The notes under the pieces: model-generated | What the model was told of the DNA's origin: nothing | Seen by the model: the letters and a program-made list of their open reading frames with translations, nothing else | Database searches by the model: none | In this document: piece by piece, positions 21,472-31,817 of the stretch | Layout of the letters: each line of letters opens with the position of its first letter | How positions within the stretch are numbered: position 1 is the stretch's first letter | Translations under genes and position numbers: made by a program | Source of the DNA: Paenibacillus ihbetae | Lineage (GTDB): Bacteria > Bacillota > Bacilli > Paenibacillales > Paenibacillaceae | Length of the DNA stretch: 64,000 nt | Direction of reading: 5' to 3' | Assembly (NCBI RefSeq): GCF_002741055.1 | Contig: NZ_CP016809.1 | Coordinates: 3,202,501-3,266,500, forward strand

Positions 21472-22253
21472 GTAAAATCGTCGCAACAGGAAAAACCATT
21501 GAAGAAGCTGTCGCACAAGGGCTGGCCCGCTTGGGTGTAAGTCAGGATCGTGTATCGGTTCAAATATTGAGTCAGCCATCAAGAGGATTCCTGGGCCTGT
21601 TCGGGGCCAAGGAAGCGAAAGTCGAACTAACGCTCCTGCCTGAACGCGCCGGCGGCGAATCACACCATCCGATGACTCCTTCGTCCCAGCAGCAGTCGGC
21701 ACCTGCCGCAGAAGTGAAGGTATCCCAAGCCTCGAGCGCACCGGCACCATCCGCCGTGGCAACGATGGAAGAGAGCCGCACGGAAGCCGCTGAGGCGAAG
21801 AAGGACCCTTATGAGGAAGCCATCAGCTTCCTTCGTGAGACGGGACAGGCCATGGGGCTGGATATCTCGGTCGAGCAGGAAAAGGGGAAAGATTACACGA
21901 CGCTTCATATTTCGGGCGCGGGCCTCGGGCTGATGATCGGCCGCAGAGGCCAGACGCTGGACGCCCTTCAGTATCTGGCGAACATCGTGGCGAATCGGTA
22001 TTCGGACAGTTACCTTCGCATCGTGCTGGATGCGGAGAACTTCAGGGAACGCCGCAAGAAGACGCTGGAGGATCTGGCTGACCGGCTTGCCGGACGGGTC
22101 CTGAAGAGCCGCAAGGAGATTGTGCTGGAGCCGATGCCGGCCGCAGAGCGGAAGGTCATCCACGCCAGACTGCAATCCCACGGAGGCGTGAAGACGTACA
22201 GCAAAGGCGAAGAGCCGAATCGCAGAGTGGTCATCACGCCGAAATCGTCGTAA
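21468..22253 (+). CDS. jag: RNA-binding protein Jag/KhpB (EloR)
   Basis: A 261-aa protein. The N-terminal Jag-N domain has KTIEEAVAQGLARLGV and SRGFLGLFGAKEAKVEL. A low-complexity linker rich in Ala, Ser and Glu (about 65-110) is followed by a KH domain with GLMIGRRGQTLDALQYLANI and a C-terminal R3H domain with AERKVIHARLQSH and NRRVVITPK. In other Firmicutes it works with KhpA and affects cell elongation. It is translationally coupled to yidC (ATGA overlap). Confidence 0.95.
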   Translation: MSKIVATGKTIEEAVAQGLARLGVSQDRVSVQILSQPSRGFLGLFGAKEAKVELTLLPERAGGESHHPMTPSSQQQSAPAAEVKVSQASSAPAPSAVATMEESRTEAAEAKKDPYEEAISFLRETGQAMGLDISVEQEKGKDYTTLHISGAGLGLMIGRRGQTLDALQYLANIVANRYSDSYLRIVLDAENFRERRKKTLEDLADRLAGRVLKSRKEIVLEPMPAAERKVIHARLQSHGGVKTYSKGEEPNRRVVITPKSS

Positions 22254-22280
22254 GCCTTAATCAGAAGAGTATATGTTGAT

Positions 22281-22321
22281 CAATGACTCCTTAAGCTTGT
22301 AAAAGGGAGTCATTGTTTTTT
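22281..22321 (+). terminator. Intrinsic terminator after jag
   Basis: CAATGACTCC pairs with GGGAGTCATTG and is followed by TTTTTT, 27 bp after the jag stop codon. Confidence 0.88.
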
Positions 22322-22489
22322 ACCAAGATACAGTTTTGGGTGCATCCAACGGGCGATTCGTCCGAGCAACAGCATGGTGCAGCCGCTATACGTCCGAAGA
22401 GGGCGTTATCTAAGAGGAGATACAGCGAGTTGCAGAATGCATAGGGTATGAATCTGCATCCGTTCTAAATAGAAAGAGGTGAATACAGC

Positions 22490-23866
22490 ATGTATAGCGA
22501 TACCATTGCAGCCATTTCTACGGCCGTCGGAGAAGGCGGGATCGGGATTATTCGCGTCAGCGGACCGGACGCCGTGACGGAAGTGGAGCGTATATTTAAA
22601 AGTAAACGTAAACTGAGCCAGGTGGAATCCCATACGGTTCACTACGGCCATATTGTAGATCCGCAGACCGGCGAGAATCTCGAAGAGGTGCTTGTTACGG
22701 TCATGCGGGCACCCCGGTCGTTCACGACCGAGGATGTGGTTGAGATCAGCGCCCATGGCGGAGTCATTTCGGTCAAGCGGGTGATGGATCTGCTGCTGCA
22801 GCTGAACATCCGTCTCGCCGAGCCGGGGGAATTTACGAAGCGTGCCTTCCTGAATGGCCGTATCGATTTGTCCCAGGCTGAGGCGGTCATTGACCTGATC
22901 CGTTCGAAATCGGATCGTGCTTTCTCGGTGGCGTTAAAGCAGGTGGAGGGGACCTTGTCCCGGAAAATCAAGGAGCTTCGTCATACGCTGGTGGAAACCC
23001 TGGCCCACATCGAGGTGAACATCGATTATCCCGAGCATGACGTGGAATCTTTGACGGCAGAGTTCATTAAAGAGAAGAGCAGTCAGGTGATGGGCGAGAT
23101 CGACAAGCTGCTGAAGACGGCCCAGGAAGGGAAAATTTTGCGCGAAGGCATCACGACTGCGATCGTCGGGCGCCCGAACGTAGGGAAATCCTCGCTGCTC
23201 AATACGCTGGCGCAAGACAATAAGGCGATCGTGACGGATATTCCGGGCACGACGCGCGACGTGATCGAGGAATATGTGACAATCAATAATATTCCGCTGA
23301 AGCTGCTGGATACGGCCGGAATCCGCGAAACGATGGACGTGGTCGAGCAGATCGGCGTCGAGCGTTCCCGGCATGCGGTGAACGAGGCCGATTTGATTTT
23401 GCTCGTACTGAATGCCAGCGAGCCGCTGCATCAGGATGAACTGGAATTGATGGAACAAATACGCGGTAGACAATGTATCGTCATTATGAATAAAATGGAC
23501 TTACCGTCTCAGCTCGATAAGGATGTGCTGAACCGGTATGTTCCGGATGAATTGATCGTTCCGATGTCCGTGAAAGCACAGGAGGGCATCGATCGGCTGG
23601 AAGAGGCCATCTCGAATTTGTTCTTCAGCGGCCGAATCGAAGGCGGGGATCTGACGTATGTCAGCAATGTGCGGCATATTGCCCTGTTGAAAAAAGCGAA
23701 GCAGTCGCTTCAGGATGCTTATGAAGCGGCCGATCAGCTCATTCCGATCGATATGATCCAGATCGATGTGCGGCTCGCCTGGGAGCAGCTTGGCGAAATC
23801 CTGGGCGAAGCCGTTGGCGATTCGCTGATTGACCAGATTTTCTCGCAGTTCTGTCTGGGCAAGTAA
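22490..23866 (+). CDS. mnmE: tRNA modification GTPase MnmE
   Basis: With MnmG it installs the carboxymethylaminomethyl group at C5 of wobble uridine 34. The protein is 458 aa. The N-terminal tetrahydrofolate-binding domain begins [19 protein letters not shown]. The inserted G domain has G1 GRPNVGKSS (227-235), DIPGTTRDV and NKMD, and the C-terminal CxGK motif is CLGK at the extreme end. The start ATG is preceded by AAAGAGGTGAA. It is adjacent to mnmG. Confidence 0.97.
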   Translation: MYSDTIAAISTAVGEGGIGIIRVSGPDAVTEVERIFKSKRKLSQVESHTVHYGHIVDPQTGENLEEVLVTVMRAPRSFTTEDVVEISAHGGVISVKRVMDLLLQLNIRLAEPGEFTKRAFLNGRIDLSQAEAVIDLIRSKSDRAFSVALKQVEGTLSRKIKELRHTLVETLAHIEVNIDYPEHDVESLTAEFIKEKSSQVMGEIDKLLKTAQEGKILREGITTAIVGRPNVGKSSLLNTLAQDNKAIVTDIPGTTRDVIEEYVTINNIPLKLLDTAGIRETMDVVEQIGVERSRHAVNEADLILLVLNASEPLHQDELELMEQIRGRQCIVIMNKMDLPSQLDKDVLNRYVPDELIVPMSVKAQEGIDRLEEAISNLFFSGRIEGGDLTYVSNVRHIALLKKAKQSLQDAYEAADQLIPIDMIQIDVRLAWEQLGEILGEAVGDSLIDQIFSQFCLGK

Positions 23867-24095
23867 TCGCTGGAGGATGATTTGTTGAAATGGAAGCAAA
23901 ATGCGGAGCCGGAGGTTGTAGGTGATTTGGGTGACCGGATAGGCTTCCGAAATTCTTGGTCTCCATTACCATCGTTTTTCTTCTATAATTAAGCGATAAG
24001 CTGCAGGTTGTAGTTTTTTAGAAGTTCTAAGCTGCCCCACAGACTTGGTGGAGGCTTTAATATATGAAAACAATATTCGAATAGGAGGGTTAGCC

Positions 24096-25982
24096 ATGAG
24101 TTTTATGGGAGGCACGTATGACGTTATTGTCGTCGGTGCAGGACACGCCGGCTGTGAAGCGGCGCTTGCGTCTGCCCGAATGGGTGTCGAAACGTTGATG
24201 ATCACTATCAACCTGGATATGGTAGCTTTTATGCCCTGCAACCCGTCGATTGGCGGTCCGGCCAAAGGACATGTCGTTCGCGAGATTGACGCGCTTGGCG
24301 GGGAAATGGGACGCAATATTGACAAAACCTTTATTCAAATGCGGATGCTGAATACAGGAAAAGGACCGGCGGTGCATGCATTGCGTGCGCAAGCCGATAA
24401 ATTCTCCTATCAGCACACGATGAAAGAAACGCTCGAGAAGGAAGAGAAGCTCACGCTTCGCCAAGGCATGGTTGACCGCCTCATCGTTGAAGACGGCGTC
24501 TGCGTCGGCGTTGTGACACAAACCGGTACGGAATACCGCGCCAAAGCGGTCGTCGTGACGACAGGCACGTACCTGCGCGGCAAAGTGATTATGGGTGAGC
24601 TAACGTACGAGAGCGGCCCGAATAATCAACAGCCATCGGTGAAGCTGGCGGAGAACCTTCGCGAGCTCGGCTTCGACCTCGTCCGCTTTAAGACCGGAAC
24701 TCCTCCGCGGGTTCACAAGGACACGATTGATTTTTCCAAAACGGAAATTCAACCGGGCGATGAAAATCCTAAGTTTTTCTCGTACGAAACGAAATCGTCG
24801 GATAACGAGCAGCTTCCATGCTGGCTGACGTACACGTCGGTGGATACGCACCAAATTATTAATGATAATCTGCACCGTGCTCCGATGTATTCGGGTCTCA
24901 TCGAAGGCACCGGACCACGCTACTGCCCTTCGATTGAGGATAAAGTCGTCCGTTTTGCCGACAAGTCGAAGCATCAGATTTTCCTGGAGCCTGAAGGTAA
25001 AAACACGAAGGAATACTATGTGCAAGGGCTGTCCACCAGCATGCCGGAAGATGTACAGCTGGCCATGCTCCGTTCCATTCCAGGGATGGAGAAAGTGGAA
25101 TTGATGCGCAATGGTTATGCTATTGAGTATGACGCGATCGTTCCGACGCAGCTGTGGCCAACGCTGGAGACGAAGAAGCTTCCGGGGCTGTTTACGGCTG
25201 GTCAAATTAACGGAACATCCGGCTACGAAGAGGCGGCAGGGCAAGGGATTATGGCCGGCATCAACGCCGCCCGCAAAGTCCAAGGAAAAGAACCGGTCAT
25301 TCTGGACCGTTCGCAAGGCTACATCGGCGTAATGATCGATGATTTGGTGACGAAGGGAACCAATGAGCCTTATCGCTTGCTGACTTCCCGTGCGGAATAC
25401 CGTTTGCTGCTTCGTCATGACAATGCGGATCTGCGCTTGACCGAAATCGGTCATGAAATCGGCCTGATCTCGGAAGAGCGGTATGCGAATTTCCTGCGCA
25501 AAAAAGAACTGGTCGAGCAGGAAATCGAGCGGCTCCGTCAAGCAAAGGTGAAGCCGGTTGAGGTAAACTCGATGCTGGAAGCAGCCGGATCGGCTCCTAT
25601 CCAGGACGGAAGCAATCTGCTCACCATCCTCCGCCGTCCGGAAGTGACGTTCGCGATGATCGAGTCGATTTCACCGTCTCCTTTTGAACTGGATGAGGAA
25701 ATGAAGGAGCAGGTTGAAATTCAAGTCAAATATGCCGGTTATATCGAGAAGCAGCTGGGTCATGTGGAGCGCCTGCAGAAGATGGAGAAGAAACGGATTC
25801 CGGAAGACATCGTCTACGATGATATTCACGGCTTGGCAATCGAAGCTCGTCAGAAGCTGAACAAAATCCGTCCGATCTCCATCGGGCAAGCATCCCGAAT
25901 CAGTGGCGTAACACCGGCGGATATTTCGATACTGCTTGTGTATCTTGAGCATTATAACCGGGTAACCGCAGCGAAAGGATAA
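24096..25982 (+). CDS. mnmG: tRNA uridine-5-carboxymethylaminomethyl modification enzyme MnmG
   Basis: The FAD-dependent partner of MnmE, 628 aa. The dinucleotide-binding motif is [17 protein letters not shown]; GlyGly-rich family signatures include [17 protein letters not shown] and [20 protein letters not shown]. The start ATG 24096 has AGGAGGG upstream; a longer frame to 24045 would enclose that site and add an unconserved extension. It is followed 3 bp later by rsmG. Confidence 0.97.
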   Translation: MSFMGGTYDVIVVGAGHAGCEAALASARMGVETLMITINLDMVAFMPCNPSIGGPAKGHVVREIDALGGEMGRNIDKTFIQMRMLNTGKGPAVHALRAQADKFSYQHTMKETLEKEEKLTLRQGMVDRLIVEDGVCVGVVTQTGTEYRAKAVVVTTGTYLRGKVIMGELTYESGPNNQQPSVKLAENLRELGFDLVRFKTGTPPRVHKDTIDFSKTEIQPGDENPKFFSYETKSSDNEQLPCWLTYTSVDTHQIINDNLHRAPMYSGLIEGTGPRYCPSIEDKVVRFADKSKHQIFLEPEGKNTKEYYVQGLSTSMPEDVQLAMLRSIPGMEKVELMRNGYAIEYDAIVPTQLWPTLETKKLPGLFTAGQINGTSGYEEAAGQGIMAGINAARKVQGKEPVILDRSQGYIGVMIDDLVTKGTNEPYRLLTSRAEYRLLLRHDNADLRLTEIGHEIGLISEERYANFLRKKELVEQEIERLRQAKVKPVEVNSMLEAAGSAPIQDGSNLLTILRRPEVTFAMIESISPSPFELDEEMKEQVEIQVKYAGYIEKQLGHVERLQKMEKKRIPEDIVYDDIHGLAIEARQKLNKIRPISIGQASRISGVTPADISILLVYLEHYNRVTAAKG

Positions 25983-25985
25983 GGT

Positions 25986-26705
25986 ATGGACGATATCCAG
26001 AAGTCATTTGTTGAACGGCTGCAGCAGCAAGGGATCGCGATAGACGATCGGCAGCTTCATCAATTTGAGCAATATTATGAGCTGCTTGTCGAATGGAACG
26101 AGAAGATGAACCTGACCGGCATCACACAGCGTGATCAAGTTTATACGAAGCATTTTTACGACTCGCTTACGCTTGCGTTCTACGTAAAAATGCCCGACAT
26201 CGGAAATATGGCCGATATCGGGTCCGGCGCAGGCTTCCCGGGGATTCCACTCAAAATCGCGTTCCCGCATATGAAGCTGACCATCGTAGATTCGCTGAAT
26301 AAGCGCATCACCTTTTTGAAGCACGTGGTAGAGACTTTGGGCTTGGAGCAGGTTGAACTGATTCACGGCCGGGCGGAAGAGGTGGCCCGCAAGCAGGGAT
26401 ACCGGGACGGATTCGACCTGGTTACTGCCAGAGCGGTAGCCCGAATGGCGGTGCTGAATGAATTTTGCCTTCCGTTTACGAAGGTGGGAGGGAGTTTCGC
26501 GGCAATGAAAGGCAGCGATCCTTCAGAGGAGGTCAAGGAGGCAGCTCGCAGCCTGAAAGAGCTAAGAGGCTCCCTGGACCAGATCTACTCATTCTCGCTT
26601 CCGATTGAGGAATCGGAACGCCACATCGTCATTATCGACAAGAAGGGTGCTACCCCGGCCAAATACCCGCGGAAAGCGGGGACGGCGGCCAAATCTCCGC
26701 TCTAA
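25986..26705 (+). CDS. rsmG: 16S rRNA (guanine-N7) methyltransferase RsmG
   Basis: An SAM-dependent enzyme that methylates G527 (E. coli numbering) of 16S rRNA; loss confers low-level streptomycin resistance. The protein is 239 aa. It has the N-terminal WNEKMNLTGI motif, SAM-binding DIGSGAGFPGIPLKIAFP, DLVTARAVARM and a Lys/Ala-rich C-terminus. The start ATG lies 3 bp after mnmG. Confidence 0.97.
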   Translation: MDDIQKSFVERLQQQGIAIDDRQLHQFEQYYELLVEWNEKMNLTGITQRDQVYTKHFYDSLTLAFYVKMPDIGNMADIGSGAGFPGIPLKIAFPHMKLTIVDSLNKRITFLKHVVETLGLEQVELIHGRAEEVARKQGYRDGFDLVTARAVARMAVLNEFCLPFTKVGGSFAAMKGSDPSEEVKEAARSLKELRGSLDQIYSFSLPIEESERHIVIIDKKGATPAKYPRKAGTAAKSPL

Positions 26706-26863
26706 GAGTTCTTGCTGCATGCTGGGCATGCGCAAAGCGATGATAGAGGTGCTTTGCTTATTGGATTTGATGGTTGGTCAAGTTGCTGAGGCACAGTTAC
26801 AGTATTGATTAGGGTAAAAATTGCAGCATCGATCAGACAGCATCCGTGAAAGTAATTGTAAAG

Positions 26864-26896
26864 AAGAAGGACCCAAGCCGGGTCCTTCTTTTTTTT
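26864..26896 (+). terminator. Intrinsic terminator downstream of rsmG
   Basis: AAGAAGGACCC pairs with GGGTCCTTCTT across a 5-nt loop and is followed by a run of T. It is about 160 bp after the rsmG stop codon and should end the mnmE-mnmG-rsmG transcript. Confidence 0.88.
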
Positions 26897-27180
26897 GTGC
26901 CATGGTATGATGTAGAACAATATCAAGGATTCAGGATGTGTTGTTTGACGTCTTATAACCAAGGATATTGCCACATACCAACCAAAGTCGTTAATTATAT
27001 ATACCGATTTCACACAACATAATTTACATCCCTTATTTCACACACCATCTACTCAGCTGATCTGTGAGATCAGCTATTGCAAGTGATCAGTTGCTTGTTT
27101 AGCTGCAAGATCAATTATAAGAACAGCTATAAAATCATTAAATAGTCCGTTACAGATCAGTTTGGTCAGGGATCCATCAT

Positions 27181-27385
27181 CCATGGAACAACGGGTTATT
27201 CTAACGTGCCTGAGAGGTTCCGACTAACGGTCCAAGACAATCGCCGGTTGAACCGGTCGGAACGGATAATACGATGTAATGCGATATTTGCTGGACCAAG
27301 AGCTCGAGATGCTGGTCAAGTAAAACGCTATACGGGTAACATGCTGACCAAGAAACTTGCGGACTTCAACACGTTATAAGGAAAT
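27181..27385 (-). pseudogene. Remnant of yyaC (5' part)
   Basis: About 100 bp (27183-27285) align to the intact yyaC (33851-33955 on the same strand) with runs such as ATGGAACAACGGG, GAGAGGTTCCGACTAA and CCGGTTGAAC, separated by scattered substitutions and an extra C (AACCGG versus AACGG) that breaks the frame. Similarity fades but can be traced toward 27385, the N-terminal end of the gene. The C-terminal part of yyaC is absent. It reads as a decayed second copy. Confidence 0.75.
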
Positions 27386-27492
27386 CTCTCATGTTTTTTA
27401 TGTGGATATCGTAGGTTCGCATGCGCTAGCAGCTCTCCAGGGCCTTATGCTTCTTTATGCTGCTTTGATCCATCAGTTGGCAGAAGTTATTT

Positions 27493-27514
27493 AAATGTTT
27501 CACGTGAAACATTT
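27493..27514. promoter_or_regulatory. parS centromere site (intergenic)
   Basis: The 16-bp core TGTTTCACGTGAAACA (27496-27511) is a perfect palindrome, and symmetry extends three more bases on each side. It matches the Bacillus parS consensus TGTTNCACGTGAAACA. ParB would nucleate here; it is 1 kb upstream of noc and about 14 kb from oriC. Confidence 0.93.
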
Positions 27515-28521
27515 GATAGGGAAGGAGTAGGGTCGATCATGAACCAAATGATGTGACTAACATGGGTTAGGGAGTATGAAGTATGAAGTGCGAAGTAATG
27601 TAAGAGAAGTATGAAGTATAAAATTTGAAGCCTGATAGCATGTTGCTTTACCAAAGCAAATACCTATTCGCATGCGTGATGGCTGACGCCCATTTCCAGC
27701 CTTAAATGGTATGGCGGGCATTACGCAGTCGACATGGAACATTTTTTGGAAAATCCATGTAGAGGAACGATACTTCTATTAATGAAGGAATTCACAAAAA
27801 CTATGAATCTACCTTACCAATCATTTAGAATAAAAACCGACTATGCCTTTATTCAAAATAGGGAGGTATGAGTATTATTGTTTTGTGAGATTTCACATAA
27901 AAGAATGCCAATCAAAACGAGAAATGCAGGAAAAAAGGTGATTTTGGAGAATAGAGTTATAGAACAAAAAGTGGTAGAATAGAATCGTAGCATGATCCAA
28001 GCAGACGGGCTGACTTAGCCCGTTCTTTGATGGGCTGAGCGAAAGGTTCGACTTAAGGTGATTCGCCCATCCCTGCTACGTGCAGACGAACACTACCACA
28101 CAGCGGCGGGGGAAACGGCTGTTGAGATAACGACGACTATTTTTGAAAGCAGTCTGTTCATTGGGGTTTGCTGCACGGGTAGAGTATAGATCTATTCTTG
28201 CTAGATATTCAATTGCAAATGACATCATGATATTACCTTCTATTGAATCTATCAAGAATCAGCCGTGTCAGGCTGCGGCTTTACAGAGAAGTGCGCTCGG
28301 CTAAGAGAATGGCGTTGGTTCTCAATTTGCATGAAGTATGTTTTTGCAGGGAAATGCCTGGCTCTATCACTACATAAAAGGCTTCCACATATAGGGAATA
28401 TGGGTTGCCAAGGCTAGCAGTGTAAACTGCAGGGCGGTAGTTTGCCTGCCGGTATTTGCCGGCTCTGATGATTGTCGGGGGCTCATCCATGCTATCATGA
28501 AATTAGGTGGTAATATACGGA

Positions 28522-29340
28522 ATGAAAGAACAATTTTCGAAGTTGTTTGGCTTGGCGGCAGAGCGTAACCAAGGGGATGAAGTGAAGCAAATCCCGGTAA
28601 ACGAGGTTGTCAGCAGCCCATACCAGCCGCGGACGATTTTTGATGATGAGAAGATTGATGAGTTGCTCCAGACCATTAAGACCCATGGAGTTATTCAACC
28701 GATCGTTGTCCGGGTCCGTAACGGCGTGTATGAAATCATTGCCGGGGAACGCCGCTGGCGTGCGGTTAAGAAGCTGGGTCTGGATACGATTCCGGCTATT
28801 GTTCGGGAGTTCAACGATTCTCAGGCGGCATCGATTGCCCTGATTGAGAATCTACAGCGTGAGGGGCTTACTTCAATTGAAGAAGCCGTGGCTTACCAGA
28901 AACTGATCGACCTTCATCAATTAACTCAGGAAAGCCTGGCGCAGCGACTTGGCAAGAGCCAGTCTACAATTGCTAACAAAATCCGTTTGCTGCAGCTGCC
29001 GGAACCGGTCAAAGCAGCATTGATGGAGCGTAAAGTTACGGAGCGCCATGCGCGTGCGCTGCTTTCTTTGGACAATGAAGAGACTCAGCTGAAGGTGCTG
29101 GATGAGATCATCACCAAGGAACTGAATGTAAAACAAACGGAAGCGCGTATTGCCTTCTATAAAGAAGTAACAACGATGAAGAAGGCCAAACGGATCTCTT
29201 ATAGCAAGGACGTCCGTCTAGCACTGAATACGATCCGTCAGTCGATCGATATGGTTTCAGGCTCAGGCATGGCTATCAAGACAACAGAGAACGACCATGA
29301 AGATCATTATGAAATCGTGATCAAAATACCTAAACGTTAA
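28522..29340 (+). CDS. noc: Nucleoid occlusion protein Noc
   Basis: A ParB-family DNA-binding CTPase that blocks division over the nucleoid. The protein is 272 aa from ATG 28522, starting MKEQFSKLFGLA, which matches the membrane-targeting amphipathic N-terminus of Noc. It has the CTP-binding segment IIAGERRWRAVKKL, NLQREGLTSIEEAVAYQ and the HTH QESLAQRLGKSQSTIANKIRL. A GTG at 28507 is in frame but overlaps the Shine-Dalgarno AGGTGG. I saw no Noc-binding site (ATTTCCCGGGAAAT-like) in the window. Confidence 0.94.
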   Translation: MKEQFSKLFGLAAERNQGDEVKQIPVNEVVSSPYQPRTIFDDEKIDELLQTIKTHGVIQPIVVRVRNGVYEIIAGERRWRAVKKLGLDTIPAIVREFNDSQAASIALIENLQREGLTSIEEAVAYQKLIDLHQLTQESLAQRLGKSQSTIANKIRLLQLPEPVKAALMERKVTERHARALLSLDNEETQLKVLDEIITKELNVKQTEARIAFYKEVTTMKKAKRISYSKDVRLALNTIRQSIDMVSGSGMAIKTTENDHEDHYEIVIKIPKR

Positions 29341-29348
29341 TCGGGTGT

Positions 29349-29376
29349 AAAGGCGGTATGCATCGTGCCGCTTTTT
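29349..29376 (+). terminator. Probable terminator after noc
   Basis: A 7-bp stem AAGGCGG / CCGCTTT with one G-T pair is followed by T residues, 9 bp after the stop codon. The rest of the 490-bp noc-parA gap (to 29826) shows no gene. Confidence 0.6.
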
Positions 29377-29826
29377 CTATTGAGCATAAATGGGGCATTT
29401 GAATCCAAGGCTTGTTACTCTCTCTATTCATTGACTTCCGTGTACATGAATAGGGGCTTTCCAGGGTCATTTCAGCCTGGGTTAGTAGAAAAATAACCCT
29501 CTATGCTTTGTCAAAGTCCTTATCCGATCGTATGAAATTATGCGAAAATCGGCTCGGTGTTATTTTCAATAAAGATATGGCGACAATAAACTTCCTTCCG
29601 ATTCAGGAGGTTTACGCCACGATCAAACGTTTTACATCTACGGCCAGAAGCAGGACTTCGGTAAAAGGTGAAGCTTGTATATCTGAAGTGAATTTTTCTA
29701 TCGTTGAATGACCCGGATCTGCACTTATTGATTTGGGGCTGTTCACAAGATCTATATCCGGCTCTCGGGCTGTGTATCATCTATTGCGACTACTTAGAAG
29801 AGTCTTCCTACATTGAGGTGAAATGA

Positions 29827-30588
29827 GTGTCTAAAATCATTGCCATAGCAAATCAAAAGGGCGGTGTCGGCAAAACGACGACATCCGTCAATCTGGGAGC
29901 TGGATTGGCTACGCTAGGCAAACGGGTGCTTTTGGTGGATATAGACCCCCAGGGCAACACGACAAGCGGGGTTGGTATTAATAAAGCCGATGTTGCAAAT
30001 TGCATTTATGATATTATCATCAATGAAGTACACCCGAAGGACGCTATATGTGGGACGAACGTAGAGGGGCTCGACATCATACCGGCAACCATTCAATTGG
30101 CTGGCGCGGAGATTGAGTTGGTTCCCACGATCTCCCGTGAAGTGCGTCTCAAGAAATCGCTGCAGCTGATCAAACCCCAATACGATTATATTCTCATTGA
30201 TTGTCCGCCATCGCTCGGTATTTTGACGATTAATTCATTGACGGCAGCCGATTCGGTCATTATTCCGATTCAGTGTGAGTATTACGCGTTGGAGGGGTTA
30301 AGCCAGCTGCTAAATACGGTTCGTCTCGTTCAGAAGCATTTGAATACATCGCTGAAGATCGAGGGTGTGCTGTTGACGATGCTGGATGCCCGGACTAATC
30401 TCGGCATTCAGGTCATTGAAGAAGTGAAGAAGTATTTTCAGGAGAAAGTGTACAGTACGATTATTCCAAGGAATGTTCGTTTGAGTGAAGCGCCATCCCA
30501 TGGACAATCGATCATGACCTATGATCCTCGTTCAAAGGGAGCGGAAGTATACTTGGAGCTGGCAAAGGAAGTGATCTCGTATGAGTAA
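29827..30588 (+). CDS. parA: Chromosome partitioning ATPase ParA (Soj)
   Basis: A Walker-type ATPase acting with ParB in origin segregation and in DnaA control. The protein is 253 aa, with the deviant Walker A KGGVGKTTTSVNLG near the N-terminus, DIDPQGNTTSGVG, Walker B YDYILIDCPPSLG and a C-terminal DPRSKGAEVYLELAKE. It starts with GTG 29827, with GAGGTGA about 6 nt upstream. It overlaps parB by 8 bp. Confidence 0.97.
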   Translation: MSKIIAIANQKGGVGKTTTSVNLGAGLATLGKRVLLVDIDPQGNTTSGVGINKADVANCIYDIIINEVHPKDAICGTNVEGLDIIPATIQLAGAEIELVPTISREVRLKKSLQLIKPQYDYILIDCPPSLGILTINSLTAADSVIIPIQCEYYALEGLSQLLNTVRLVQKHLNTSLKIEGVLLTMLDARTNLGIQVIEEVKKYFQEKVYSTIIPRNVRLSEAPSHGQSIMTYDPRSKGAEVYLELAKEVISYE

Positions 30589-31420
30589 ACGTTTAGGAAA
30601 AGGGCTGGATGCGCTTATTCCTTCTTTGTCTATTCATGAGGATGACAAGGTTGTGGAAATTCCGCTGACTCAGTTGCGAGCGAATCCGTACCAGCCGCGC
30701 AAGACGTTCAACGATGAAGCAATTCAGGAATTGGCAGAGTCTATCCGGCAGCATGGCGTCATTCAGCCAATTATTGTACGCAGTGTTTTAAAGGGATACG
30801 AAATCATTGCCGGGGAGCGTCGGTTCCGGGCATCTCAATATTGCGGCAAAGCGACCATTCCTGCCGTAGTCCGTTCATTCAGCGATCAGCAGGTAATGGA
30901 GATTGCGCTGATCGAGAACCTGCAGCGGGAGAATCTGAATGCGATGGAGATCGCAGTGGCTTATCAAGGGTTGATGGAACAATTTTTCTTAACACAAGAG
31001 GAGCTGTCGCTAAAGGTCGGAAAATCCCGGTCGCATATCGCAAACTTCCTTCGGCTGCTGTCCCTTCCTGAAGAAGTGAAGGAAAATGTTTCACGTGGAA
31101 CATTGTCTATGGGACATGCAAGAGCAATCGTCGGAATTAAAGATCCTGTGCTCGTGAAGCAGCTGGCTAAGCAATGCGTGGAACAGGAGTGGAGTGTCCG
31201 CGAATTGGAAGAAGCGGTTAAAAATCTGGATCGCAAACCGGCTGACAAGAGCAAGGTTAAAACGAAGAAGAAGGATCCGTATATCGACCACCTTGAAGAA
31301 AGCCTGAGGGAACGATTCAAGACAACGGTGAAGATCAAGCATAACAAAGATAAAGGAAAAATCGAACTGAATTATTACAGTAAACAGGACTTGGAACGCT
31401 TGCTGGAGATGCTTCAATAA
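30581..31420 (+). CDS. parB: Chromosome partitioning protein ParB (Spo0J)
   Basis: A CTP-dependent DNA clamp that binds parS, spreads and recruits SMC. The protein is 279 aa. The N-terminus MSKRLGKGLDALIPSL carries the ParA-stimulating basic residues. The CTP-binding box is IIAGERRFRASQ, followed by ENLQRENLNAMEIAVAYQ and the HTH EELSLKVGKSRSHIANFLRL. A C-terminal Lys-rich segment precedes the dimerisation domain. A parS lies within the coding sequence, as in B. subtilis spo0J. Confidence 0.97.
   Translation: MSKRLGKGLDALIPSLSIHEDDKVVEIPLTQLRANPYQPRKTFNDEAIQELAESIRQHGVIQPIIVRSVLKGYEIIAGERRFRASQYCGKATIPAVVRSFSDQQVMEIALIENLQRENLNAMEIAVAYQGLMEQFFLTQEELSLKVGKSRSHIANFLRLLSLPEEVKENVSRGTLSMGHARAIVGIKDPVLVKQLAKQCVEQEWSVRELEEAVKNLDRKPADKSKVKTKKKDPYIDHLEESLRERFKTTVKIKHNKDKGKIELNYYSKQDLERLLEMLQ
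31087..31102. promoter_or_regulatory. parS site inside parB
   Basis: TGTTTCACGTGGAACA, one symmetric mismatch from the perfect palindrome and identical in sense to the parS inside B. subtilis spo0J. It encodes NVSRGT in the parB frame. Confidence 0.95.
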
Positions 31421-31817
31421 TCCCGGCAATAGTTATCAAAAATGCAAATCATTCAGGTTCTGGATCCTGTATAATAGGTGAGCACCCGTAAGATCGAATG
31501 AGGACATGCAACAAAGTCGTTGTGTTGCCATGCCAAAACCAAAGACATGTCGATGTTCCCGGAGCGGGAATTAGATATGTCTTTGTTTAACCCTATTAGA
31601 AAGAATACGATGATATGAATAGGTGATCTAAGGTCAAAGAAAAGACAACTATTCGTCGTGGGAAGCAAAAGTTTTTTTATGTAACTTTGAACTTGAAAAT
31701 TCTTTCGATTTTGAGCGTTAACAAGTTTTATGGGTGAAGTTAATGGAAATGTGTTTTGGGTGAAGGGAAGACAGGTTTCAAAGAAACGTATCTTCGGATT
31801 GAGAAGGAGCGGCAAAC
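31421..31817. other. Intergenic region parB / desulfurase-like gene
   Basis: 400 bp. It holds the parB terminator at 31541-31588. The remainder is A/T-rich leader without a recognised gene, riboswitch or clear promoter. Confidence 0.45.
31541..31588 (+). terminator. Terminator-like hairpin downstream of parB
   Basis: An outer stem AAAGACAT/ATGTCTTT encloses a perfect inner stem TTCCCG/CGGGAA and is followed by GTTTAA. The T tract is short, so efficiency is uncertain. Confidence 0.65.

Larger units (their letters stand above)
26706..28521. other. Gene-poor 1.8-kb stretch between rsmG and noc
   Basis: No intact gene is seen. Contents recognised: a terminator (26864-26896), a yyaC remnant (27181-27385), a perfect parS (27493-27514), perfect hairpins at 27056-27077 (AGCTGATC/GATCAGCT) and 28003-28023 (ACGGGCT/AGCCCGT), and short degenerate repeats of AGTATGAAGT at 27570-27620. 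The neighbouring genes are adjacent or nearly so in B. subtilis, so this looks like a decay zone. Confidence 0.6.

Noticed and set aside
28035..28190. Frame reading VRLKVIRPSLLRADEHYHTA as a remnant of an ABC-transporter TOBE domain
   Set aside because: The resemblance is slight, the upstream frame has stops, and no ATPase motifs occur nearby.
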